DNA of 51,238 nt from Ruminococcus sp. (GTDB lineage Bacteria > Bacillota > Clostridia > Oscillospirales > Ruminococcaceae): contig JAISIH010000040.1 in assembly GCA_031262105.1 (NCBI GenBank), positions 1 through 51,238 of the forward strand, in the 5' to 3' direction. How positions within the stretch are numbered: the stretch's first letter is position 1; every line of letters starts with the position of its first letter. The notes below the pieces were generated by a model. The model saw only the letters and a list, made by a program, of their open reading frames with translations, had not been told where the DNA came from and did no database searches. The position numbers and the translations under genes are program-made. Below are positions 40,558 through 47,720 of this stretch, in pieces.

Positions 40558-41460
40558 ATGAGTATATTAATTTCACTTTTAGGCATGGTCTGGGATCTTC
40601 TTAAATGGTTCTTTGTCGGCATAGCGGCCGCTTTGCTCCCTATCTTCATTGTAGCAGGAGTCTATCTATTACACGAAAGAATAAAGCATAAGCGGAAACT
40701 GCCGAAGAAACGCAAGACGGTTGACCCTAAATACAGTAAAAAATGGTTGTTCCATCTTTTGAAAAAAGTCTACATAGATTTCCCGGTAAGGCTCATCGAA
40801 GACCGCTTAAGCCTCGACCCCTACCGTTTCGATTTCTACGGTATTCATGTATTCGGCGGCTGTCAGGGTTCCGGGAAAACCATGGGAGCCATGCACCTCA
40901 TCAAGCGGCTTAAAGAACGTTATCCGCTTGTAAAAGTCCGCTCAAATATCGACATTAATTTTCAAGACGATTCAATTACAGACTGGACGGATTTAGTTAA
41001 AAACAATAACGGTATTTATGGGCAAATCGAATACATTGACGAGATGCAAAACTGGTTCGACTGCCAAGAGAGCCGGGACTTCCCGCCGGATATGCTTGCA
41101 GAGGTTACGCAACAAAGGAAACAGTCAAAGTGTATTATTGGCACATCACAGGTGTTTGACAGACTGTCTAAGCCCCTGCGCGAGCAGATAACCCTGCTCT
41201 ACAAGCCTATGACTATAGCCGGGTGTTTTACTATTGTCCGGGTGTATGACGTCAGAGTAAGCAACGAGGGGCAGATTGATAAGCAGAAGATGAGACATCT
41301 TTACTGCTTCGTCCACGATGAGGAGCTTCGCTCCTGCTACGACACCTACAAAAAGGTTGAACGGATAACCCTTAAAGGCTTTCAGCCTCGTTCCGCTCAG
41401 CTTGGCAGTATGTATCAGGAAAAGAATATTTCCGTAACCGATAAGCGCGTTAAGAAGTGA
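40558..41460 (+). CDS. Zot-domain assembly ATPase (pI-like)
   Basis: 300 residues. A membrane helix near the N-terminus (about 14-42) is followed by a P-loop domain: Walker A GGCQGSGKTMGAMHLIKRL (about 98-116), Walker B-like GQIEYIDEMQNWFD (near 158) and the sensor-like CIIGTSQVFDRLSKPLREQI. It is the hallmark gene of filamentous phages, driving extrusion of the virion. In coliphage pI the membrane helix follows the ATPase domain; here it precedes it, as in other inoviruses of monoderm hosts. RBS GGAG. Confidence 0.92.
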   Translation: MSILISLLGMVWDLLKWFFVGIAAALLPIFIVAGVYLLHERIKHKRKLPKKRKTVDPKYSKKWLFHLLKKVYIDFPVRLIEDRLSLDPYRFDFYGIHVFGGCQGSGKTMGAMHLIKRLKERYPLVKVRSNIDINFQDDSITDWTDLVKNNNGIYGQIEYIDEMQNWFDCQESRDFPPDMLAEVTQQRKQSKCIIGTSQVFDRLSKPLREQITLLYKPMTIAGCFTIVRVYDVRVSNEGQIDKQKMRHLYCFVHDEELRSCYDTYKKVERITLKGFQPRSAQLGSMYQEKNISVTDKRVKK

Positions 41461-41483
41461 GTTAGATCCTCGAGGGGTCACAT

Positions 41484-41665
41484 TCGGAAGTTAATTTATC
41501 CTTAAGGTATGATTTTTAAGCTGATGAGACAAACCGTCTGCCGCATCTGCACTAAAAAACCGCAAAATCAACGCCTAAACTTCCGATAAACTTCCGATTA
41601 ATATAAATAGCGAAAACAGGCAGGGTAAAGCTTGCCTGTACCCCCCTTACTAAACAGGGGGGTAC
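41484..41665. other. candidate rolling-circle replication origin
   Basis: The non-coding region before rep has two tandem 11-base repeats AAACTTCCGAT (41577-41587 and 41588-41598), an inverted relative TCGGAAGTT at 41484-41492, and two hairpins: CAGGCA/TGCCTG (41617-41638) and the perfect 9-bp GTACCCCCC/GGGGGGTAC (41638-41665). Iterons next to a G/C-run hairpin just upstream of the Rep gene fit a double-strand origin. The nick site is not identified. Confidence 0.6.
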
Positions 41666-41698
41666 AGCGTACAAATACATATCACAGGGCGATAAATC

Positions 41699-43072
41699 AT
41701 GGAAAAGATTGTTGTTTTAAAAGAGCCGGAAATTGATATATCACACAATCCCGTACTATTCGATTGGGTGACTATATCGACAAAGATACATGAGCCTTCG
41801 GACATAATAGAGCTTATCGGTATGTCTGACAGAACATGGGAACAGCTTGATTACGGCTTCAATATGTATAGCAAACAATACAAATGCGGTCATATATCCG
41901 TACTTTACGGCGGTCGTCAAAATGATATGGGCGTTTGTCTTTCGATGTCCGGGCAGGGTTGCCGGGAGTTTGAGGAATTCGGCAACGGTGACTATATGGC
42001 TCTTTTCCGGCTTGTGCTTGAGCATTACCACGAAAAAGCTGAGTGTCGAGAGATGAATATATCACGGCTCGATGTCGCCAATGATGTTTTCAATGGACTG
42101 TTACCTATAGACAATATCTTTGATGATGCCCGATACCACACAAGAAATTTTGTTGCGAAGTTCACTTCTTCGGAGTGCCGGGAAGCTTCTAAACGTAACC
42201 GCCGGGGGATAACCGTTTACCTCGGTTCAGACACTTCTGATTACCGTATTCGATTTTATGACAAGAAAGCCGAAAGGGAACGGGACAATATCGAGTCATG
42301 GATAAGAGCAGAGCAGCAGCTCAAGGGGAACTATGCCGTTAACTTTATCCGTAAGCTTGTAAAGGACAAAACCGATGTGTGCAGCCTGTTCTTTTCGGTA
42401 CTCCGTGAAGAAGTTCGCTTTGTAAAGCCTACCGGGACTGACACTAATAAACGCCGATGGGACACCGCCGACTATTGGGCAAAATATATCGGTGAGGGCG
42501 AAAAGGTATGTATCTACACGAAGCCGGGGACGGAATACAATTTAGGGAAGATGTATGCGTACATAACAGAACAGACGAGCGGCGCAATATATTCATACAT
42601 CGAAATGTTCGGCATCGACGAGCTCGACAAAGCAATAAGAGAAGCTCGAGCAGGGAAGCCGCTTAATCCGAAATATGTTAAGCTCATATCAGAATACAAA
42701 GCTGAAAAAGAATACGAAACGATTCTGCGAAATGCAAAGCAGAAAAAAAGAGCTGAGAGAAACGGCACATATGTAAATTTGGATGATGAACTTTACAAAA
42801 TCAGACAATTAAAAGATAAAGGGTATGATTATCATATTCATGATGAAGTAAAACGCCTTATACGCGAGTTTTTGCCCGAGTATGACTTTGTTGCTGATGA
42901 TACTGAAATCGAATTTGTTTTGAAGTGGTTTGCCTTCATAAAAAAGGAATTGCCGAAAAAATACCTTAGAATCGCAGAAAAGCTGTCTGATACAGAAAGG
43001 GAATGGATACAAAAAGAAATTGAGCCAAAACCAGAAGATTTTATTAATCCGTTATCTGATTGGTACACGTGA
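41699..43072 (+). CDS. rolling-circle replication initiator (Rep_trans family)
   Basis: 457 residues. N-terminal replication domain with FDWVTISTK (near 20), the MNISRLDVANDVF strand (near 118), IRFYDKKAERE (near 190) and EVRFVKPTG, as in replication initiation proteins of the Rep_trans group that nick DNA through a tyrosine. The C-terminal part (about 320-457) is helical and charged and probably binds DNA or other partners. The origin-like region lies directly upstream. Its end overlaps the next gene. Confidence 0.85.
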   Translation: MEKIVVLKEPEIDISHNPVLFDWVTISTKIHEPSDIIELIGMSDRTWEQLDYGFNMYSKQYKCGHISVLYGGRQNDMGVCLSMSGQGCREFEEFGNGDYMALFRLVLEHYHEKAECREMNISRLDVANDVFNGLLPIDNIFDDARYHTRNFVAKFTSSECREASKRNRRGITVYLGSDTSDYRIRFYDKKAERERDNIESWIRAEQQLKGNYAVNFIRKLVKDKTDVCSLFFSVLREEVRFVKPTGTDTNKRRWDTADYWAKYIGEGEKVCIYTKPGTEYNLGKMYAYITEQTSGAIYSYIEMFGIDELDKAIREARAGKPLNPKYVKLISEYKAEKEYETILRNAKQKKRAERNGTYVNLDDELYKIRQLKDKGYDYHIHDEVKRLIREFLPEYDFVADDTEIEFVLKWFAFIKKELPKKYLRIAEKLSDTEREWIQKEIEPKPEDFINPLSDWYT

Positions 43073-43223
43073 CAGTTTGGAAGCCGATATTGAGAATAAA
43101 AGACACTTAATTCGTTATCATTCGTCGGACGAACTCGACGGCTTGGAACTCGTCATTGCGCTTTCCAGATACAAAATGTTCACCGAGATGTCAGCCTGCA
43201 TTATCGGAATTTTAAAGCTGTAA
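43020..43223 (+). CDS. small phage protein overlapping rep
   Basis: 67 residues starting at TTG 43020 and overlapping the rep 3' end by 53 bp in another frame. The part ENKRHLIRYHSSDELDGLEL and later MFTEMSACIIGIL is uninterrupted beyond rep. It may begin later at an internal TTG (43076). Last gene before the right attachment repeat. No family recognised. Confidence 0.5.
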   Translation: MSQNQKILLIRYLIGTRDSLEADIENKRHLIRYHSSDELDGLELVIALSRYKMFTEMSACIIGILKL

Positions 43224-43305
43224 CCATTCGCTTCCATTTTATCATATGCCTTCAACGCCCGATTTTGTCTTAATTCTGCGTTTTTCGTGTTTTTAAAACT
43301 TTGTC

Positions 43306-43335
43306 TAATTTCGTGAAACTCTGATTATGCGAAAT
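43306..43335. other. right attachment site, XerC/XerD dif-like
   Basis: The 28-base site starts inside the direct repeat: XerC-side arm ATTTCGTGAAA (43308-43318), centre CTCTGA, XerD-side arm TTATGCGAAAT (43325-43335). The XerD arm differs at two positions from the E. coli arm TTATGTTAAAT and the whole resembles dif sites of Firmicutes. The left junction shares only the XerC arm and the first bases of the centre, which is what strand exchange at the XerC arm would leave. Confidence 0.65.
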
Positions 43336-43534
43336 TATAATTATATATAGAAGCACATTGCCCCATTCTAATTATATTCCGATTAAATTTTAACGATCAC
43401 AGATATTTCGTGTTATTTTCGTGATGATGATTTACATTAATGCAATTTATAAACATATATTAGAATATATAAACAGATTTATGCCCGTTTTGATACGCTC
43501 GGGTATGGTTTTCGGTACGGTCAGGAAAAATCTA
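43336..43534. other. host spacer right of the prophage, nothing recognised
   Basis: About 200 AT-rich bases between the right attachment site and the small-RNA promoter. I see no open frame with a start signal, no tRNA and no repeat shared with the left flank. Confidence 0.4.
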
Positions 43535-43563
43535 TTGACAACGCAATAAAAATAACTTATAAT
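43535..43563 (+). promoter_or_regulatory. perfect consensus sigma-A promoter of a candidate small RNA
   Basis: -35 TTGACA (43535-43540), 17-bp spacer, -10 TATAAT (43558-43563), both hexamers exact. No rightward protein gene follows before the terminator at 43652. Confidence 0.8.
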
Positions 43564-43570
43564 AAAGATA

Positions 43571-43686
43571 CAAGGTTATTAGTTTACTTTCATTTTCTTA
43601 TACTTTTACTCTTAATCGTTTTCGGAAAATATCCTTGGTGGATTTATACCGAAAAACGAATCAGTTTGTTCTGATTCGTTTTTTTA
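43571..43686 (+). ncRNA. candidate small RNA of about 115 nt
   Basis: Bounded by a perfect consensus promoter and a strong terminator (43652-43686) with no open frame of note between. The 3' half can also pair CGTTTTCGG (near 43619) with CCGAAAAACG (43649-43658), which competes with the terminator stem, so two folds are possible. No match to 6S, SRP or tmRNA features was seen. Not recognised as a known family. Confidence 0.5.
43652..43686. terminator. bidirectional terminator
   Basis: AAAAACGAATCAG (43652-43664) and CTGATTCGTTTTT (43671-43683) form a 13-bp perfect stem with loop TTTGTT. It ends the rightward candidate small RNA and, read leftward, the thioredoxin-like gene ending at 43688. 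Confidence 0.9.
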
Positions 43687-43687
43687 T

Positions 43688-43981
43688 TTACAACATATTT
43701 ATCATTTCGCGGTATTGTACGGTTTCACGAAATCCGGGACGTACATCTGCTATCTGTCCGTTTCTGAAAGCAATTGCTGTCGGCACGCCGGTTATATTAA
43801 AACGCTTTGCGAGTTCATTATTCTCATCAAAATCAATTATCTTTATTCTTTCGCGGCTCTTTTCTTCAAAAAGTCTTAATTCATCCAAAAGTATTATGCA
43901 AAGCGGACACCAATTCGCATAAAACAGTACGACCATATTGTCCTTGTGTTCGTCAAAATTATCGGTGTTCAGCGTTTTCAC
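43688..43981 (-). CDS. thioredoxin-like protein with WCPLC active site
   Basis: 97 residues, a minimal thioredoxin fold. VLFYANWCPLCIILLDEL holds the CxxC (WCPLC instead of the usual WCGPC), and the cis-Pro loop is GVPTAIAFR. No signal peptide, so cytoplasmic. The GTG start at 43981 follows GGGGAGG and overlaps the glycosyltransferase stop, so the two genes are coupled. Target unknown. Confidence 0.87.
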   Translation of the reverse strand: MKTLNTDNFDEHKDNMVVLFYANWCPLCIILLDELRLFEEKSRERIKIIDFDENNELAKRFNITGVPTAIAFRNGQIADVRPGFRETVQYREMINML

Positions 43982-45057
43982 GTGTCCTCCCCTACCCCGA
44001 TGCTCTTAAACCAATTTCTGTTATAAATAATCGAATCGGTGACCTTAAATTCCGCCGCAATTTCATTATATTTATACGCCGTTTTTTCATCGCCGAGCTT
44101 TGAATAACACACACAAATCTGAATTGCCGGAAGATAACCGTAACAGTCCGGCAGAATAAACGCGCCGGAATCGTAGTCAGGCTCTTCAGACAACGCACAG
44201 CTATACCAATAAATCGCCTGTTTATACGCATTAATTTTCATAAACTGCCGACCGATTTCGCAGCTTGTTTCAGCCCGCGGCGTGTCATAAATCAGGGTTT
44301 CAAAGAGCGACATAAACGCGTTGCCCTGCTCCCCCATTCGCTCAAAACACTCGGATCTGATTCGACAGGCATCAATATTATTTTCAACCCAACCTTTTTT
44401 CGAGTTTATAAATTTTGTTAAAACTTCGACTGCGTCATGATTTCGATTGTGATAAAAAAGCTCTCTGCCGTAATAGAACATATCCCGCGGCGATAATTCC
44501 TCGCCCATCGCTATATGCTTTTCATATAAATTAATGTTGCGGTCAGAATCCCCTGTACCGTTTTTGTGATGTTCAACCGGCAGCGAAACGCTGATAATAT
44601 TCCCGAACATTGTAATTGTTTCGTGTATGAAGCCCTTCCAGACTGCATTTTCACAATTTTTCAGTATACGCTCCCGCTGATATGTAAATGTCGGCTTACC
44701 GTCTCTGAACCCTGTATGATACGGCATTCTAACCACATCAACATTCTTATCGAGCATAGATTTAATCGAAATTAACCCCGTTCTCGTTTCACCGGGTAAA
44801 ATATCATCGGCGTCAAGCCACATTATATACTCGCTTGAAGCTTTTGAAAACGAAAAATTACGCGCTGCCGCGAAATCATCAATCCATTTGAAATCGTATA
44901 TTTTGTCGGTGAATTCAGCTGCAATATCCTTGGTTTTGTCGGTGCTTCCCGTGTCCGTTATAATTATTTCGTCAAAGATGCCTTTTGCGCTGTCAAGGCA
45001 ATTTTTAAGGTTTTTTTCTTCATTCTTAACAATCATACAAAGGCTCAGAGTTATCAT
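43978..45057 (-). CDS. family 2 glycosyltransferase with TPR-like C-terminus
   Basis: 359 residues. GT-A domain (1-200): LSLCMIVKNEEKNLKNCLDS, IIITDTGSTDKTKDIA and the metal-binding WLDADD motif. C-terminal half (about 210-359) has TPR-like helical repeats (MFYYGRELFYHNRNHDAVEV, then GEQGNAFMSLFETL and QAIYWYSCALSEEPDY). This SunS-like combination is used by peptide and protein glycosyltransferases. It is encoded just downstream of the collagen-like surface protein on the same strand, which suggests, but does not prove, that it glycosylates it. Confidence 0.87.
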   Translation of the reverse strand: MITLSLCMIVKNEEKNLKNCLDSAKGIFDEIIITDTGSTDKTKDIAAEFTDKIYDFKWIDDFAAARNFSFSKASSEYIMWLDADDILPGETRTGLISIKSMLDKNVDVVRMPYHTGFRDGKPTFTYQRERILKNCENAVWKGFIHETITMFGNIISVSLPVEHHKNGTGDSDRNINLYEKHIAMGEELSPRDMFYYGRELFYHNRNHDAVEVLTKFINSKKGWVENNIDACRIRSECFERMGEQGNAFMSLFETLIYDTPRAETSCEIGRQFMKINAYKQAIYWYSCALSEEPDYDSGAFILPDCYGYLPAIQICVCYSKLGDEKTAYKYNEIAAEFKVTDSIIYNRNWFKSIGVGEDT

Positions 45058-45126
45058 AAACAGTTACCTCATTTTAATATCTTCATACATTATATGATTA
45101 GAGATAACATTATGTTACATGAAAAA

Positions 45127-45149
45127 GCTCCCCGATTTAATCGGAGAGC
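45127..45149 (-). terminator. terminator of the collagen-like gene
   Basis: Read leftward, GCTCTCCGATT and AATCGGGGAGC form an 11-bp stem with one mismatch and a single-base loop, followed by TTTTT. Separates the collagen-like gene from the glycosyltransferase. Confidence 0.75.
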
Positions 45150-45156
45150 CGAGTTT

Positions 45157-47655
45157 TTATGGAGTTGCCGCGCAGATTGCGTATGCGGCAATGGAATGTG
45201 AAGTGCCGAGAATAGACGATGTTGTATTTTTAGCGGTAACCTGCCAGCTGTTCCCGGTTATATTCGGTGTACTGCGTGTAAAAATAATCTCCCCGCTGTT
45301 ATCGGGTTCGAGGAAACCGCCTGAAATCATCTTTGTACCGTTCGGGCAGGTTGCCGTAAGACTGTTTACAACCCCGCCGCCCGAAACCGTCGCAGTGTTT
45401 ACTATTGTGGAAATCGTTCCGTATGAACCGGGAGCGCCGGTTGCGCCGGTTGCTCCTGTTGAGCCGGTTGCTCCTGTAGCTCCTACTGCCCCTGTTACTC
45501 CTACTGCGCCGGTTGCTCCTGTAGCTCCTGTTGCCCCGGTTGCTCCTGTTGCTCCTGCCGCGCCTGTTGCACCTGTAGCTCCTACTGCTCCTGTAGCTCC
45601 TGCTGCTCCCGTTGCCCCTGTTGCGCCTGTAGAACCCTTTACTCCTTGAATACCCTGTAAACCTTGTACCCCGGTTGCTCCTGTTGCACCGGACGCGCCG
45701 GTTGCTCCAGTAACGCCTTGAATACCTTGAATTCCGGTCGCTCCTGTTGCCCCTGTTACGCCTTGAATACCCTGTAAACCTTGTGTACCGGTCGCGCCGG
45801 TTGCGCCTGTTACGCCCTGAATTCCTTGTAAACCTTGTGTACCTGTCGCGCCTGTCGCCCCAGTTACACCTTGAATTCCTTGCAAACCTTGTGTGCCTGT
45901 CGCACCAGTCGCGCCTGTTGCGCCTTGAATACCCTGTAAACCTTGTGTACCGGTCGCGCCGGTTGCCCCGGTCGCCCCGGTAACTCCTTGAATCCCCTGA
46001 GGACCTTCCGCGCCTTGAATTCCTTCCGCACCTTGAAGACCTTGTGGTCCTGTTGCACCGGCGGGACCTGTCGCACCCGGTTCACCCTGTATACCCTGAA
46101 CGCCTTGTTCGCCTTGAACTCCGGTTGCGCCTGTTGCTCCGGTTGCGCCGTCTGCCCCGGTGACACCCTGTATACCTTGAACGCCCTGTACGCCTTGCGG
46201 TCCTGTTGCACCCGGTTCACCCTGCAAACCTTGTTCGCCTTGTAAACCCTGCGGACCGGTTGCGCCTTGAATTCCCTGCGGACCTGTCGCGCCGGTTGCT
46301 CCCTGTATACCCTGTATGCCCTGTTCACCCTCAACGCCCTGCGGACCTGTAGGTCCTGTTGCGCCGATTGCGCCTGTTGCTCCCGTCACACCCTGAATTC
46401 CTTGAACGCCCTGTGACCCGGTTGCACCTGTCGCACCTGTCGAGCCGCGTTCGCCTTGAATACCCTGTTCGCCTTGTATGCCCTGCGGACCGGTTGCGCC
46501 TGTCGCGCCGGCTGCTCCTGTCGCTCCTGTCGGACCTGCCTCGCCTGTCATGCCGTCCGCTCCCGTCGCGCCTGTCGCCCCGCGTTCGCCTTGTACGCCC
46601 TGAATGCCCTGTATGCCTTGCAGACCGGTTGCACCAGTTGCGCCGGGTTCGCCCTGTTCGCCTTGAACACCTTGAATACCTTGCGGTCCGGCAATCTGCC
46701 CCACATTCTGCCAGCTTTGCGAATCTGTATCCCATATGTAAAGATCGGGATTAACATAATAGGCGTCGCCCTGTTCTCCTGTGGGATGCGCGGCGATTAG
46801 ATCGTCATAGTTATCGAAAGAGCCGGAAAGCGCCCCGACTTCCCCCGCTATACCCTGTATACCCTGCGGACCTGTCGCGCCGGTTTCGCCGGGAATACCT
46901 TGCTGCCCTTGTTCTCCTTGTATACCCTGCGGACCTGTTGCACCCGCCGGTCCTTGCGGTCCTGCCGGTCCTGTCGCGCCTACCGCACCGGCTTCACCTT
47001 GAACACCCTGCGTTCCTGTATTTCCGGCTATTCCCTGAATCCCCTGTAAACCCTGAATACCCTGCGGACCTGTTGCGCCGGTGGGACCCATTTCGCCGAC
47101 CATTCCCATAACGCCCTGAATACCCTGTATGCCCTGTGCGCCTGTCGCTCCCGGAACGCCGTCCGCGCCTTTTTGCCCCTCTAAGCCCTGTTCGCCGCGA
47201 ACGCCTTGTAACCCTTGAACGCCCTGTATGCCGTCAGCTCCCGTAGGTCCTGTCGGTCCGGGAATTCCTTGCGGTCCTGTCGCGCCGGCGGGACCCATTT
47301 CGCCGCGTTCGCCCTGTTCTCCCTGTACACCTTGCTCTCCCTGAATACCCTGAACGCCCTGTGAGCCTGTTTCTCCTGTCGGTCCGGGAGAACCGTCCGC
47401 GCCTGTCGCACCGCGTTCGCCCTGTATACCTTGGACGCCTTGAATTCCGCGCAACCCGTCCGCACCTGTCGCGCCTCTCGGACCCTGTTTTCCTTCAGAC
47501 CCGGCGATGCCCTGAACGCCCTGTATGCCTTGTATACCCTGTATGCCGGTTGCCCCGGTTTCGCCTGTTGCACCGCGCGGTCCTGTGTTCCCCGTCGGGC
47601 AAGCATAAGGGCAATTTCCGTCTATAACAGGGCAATCTTTATAATATTCAAACAT
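45157..47655 (-). CDS. collagen-like surface protein with G-X-Y repeats (BclA-like)
   Basis: 832 residues. N-terminal leader of about 18 residues with several Cys/Pro ([15 protein letters not shown]), then about 700 residues of uninterrupted Gly-X-Y, mainly GIQ, GVQ, GAT and GPT triplets. The run is broken near residues 285-325 by a non-collagen domain containing [17 protein letters not shown]. The C-terminal 85-residue domain (starting [18 protein letters not shown] and ending [10 protein letters not shown]) may nucleate trimers. The pattern fits exosporium or surface filament proteins. No signal peptide is apparent. No sortase motif was found. A glycosyltransferase gene follows. Confidence 0.9.
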   Translation of the reverse strand: MFEYYKDCPVIDGNCPYACPTGNTGPRGATGETGATGIQGIQGIQGVQGIAGSEGKQGPRGATGADGLRGIQGVQGIQGERGATGADGSPGPTGETGSQGVQGIQGEQGVQGEQGERGEMGPAGATGPQGIPGPTGPTGADGIQGVQGLQGVRGEQGLEGQKGADGVPGATGAQGIQGIQGVMGMVGEMGPTGATGPQGIQGLQGIQGIAGNTGTQGVQGEAGAVGATGPAGPQGPAGATGPQGIQGEQGQQGIPGETGATGPQGIQGIAGEVGALSGSFDNYDDLIAAHPTGEQGDAYYVNPDLYIWDTDSQSWQNVGQIAGPQGIQGVQGEQGEPGATGATGLQGIQGIQGVQGERGATGATGADGMTGEAGPTGATGAAGATGATGPQGIQGEQGIQGERGSTGATGATGSQGVQGIQGVTGATGAIGATGPTGPQGVEGEQGIQGIQGATGATGPQGIQGATGPQGLQGEQGLQGEPGATGPQGVQGVQGIQGVTGADGATGATGATGVQGEQGVQGIQGEPGATGPAGATGPQGLQGAEGIQGAEGPQGIQGVTGATGATGATGTQGLQGIQGATGATGATGTQGLQGIQGVTGATGATGTQGLQGIQGVTGATGATGTQGLQGIQGVTGATGATGIQGIQGVTGATGASGATGATGVQGLQGIQGVKGSTGATGATGAAGATGAVGATGATGAAGATGATGATGATGATGAVGVTGAVGATGATGSTGATGATGAPGSYGTISTIVNTATVSGGGVVNSLTATCPNGTKMISGGFLEPDNSGEIIFTRSTPNITGNSWQVTAKNTTSSILGTSHSIAAYAICAATP
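45711..45990 (-). repeat. about five tandem 54-bp repeats inside the collagen-like gene
   Basis: The 18-residue unit [18 protein letters not shown] is repeated with single-residue variations. The DNA copies differ mostly at third codon positions, so the protein unit is conserved more than the DNA. Coordinates are approximate. Such repeats change copy number by slippage and are probably variable between strains. Confidence 0.65.
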
Positions 47656-47720
47656 AATTCATCACCATAAAAACAAAATCTTGTTAACATATTATGCAAA
47701 ATCTTGTTCTATGTGAGAAT

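Larger units (their letters stand above)
35254..43320. mobile_element. integrated filamentous phage (inovirus-like)
   Basis: About 8.07 kb between 15-bp direct repeats (35254-35268 and 43306-43320). It contains a Zot-domain assembly ATPase preceded by a pIII-like and a pVI-like gene, a tiny candidate major coat gene, a candidate ssDNA-binding protein, a rolling-circle Rep, an origin-like region, an XRE repressor and many sub-100-residue membrane proteins. No tail, capsid, terminase, integrase or secretin genes are seen. Size and gene order match inoviruses. Integration by host XerC/XerD is suggested by the dif-like right end. Confidence 0.85.

Noticed and set aside
43635-43922. Rightward 95-codon frame after the small-RNA promoter
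   Set aside because: It reads through the terminator and antisense to the thioredoxin-like gene; the GTG has no ribosome site.
45119-45649. Rightward 176-codon proline/valine/alanine-rich open frame
   Set aside because: It is the mirror of the collagen-like gene's Gly-X-Y triplets on the opposite strand.
45400-47640. CRISPR-like regular repeats
   Set aside because: The periodicity is codon-based (Gly-X-Y) with no constant repeat plus unique spacer; it is coding.
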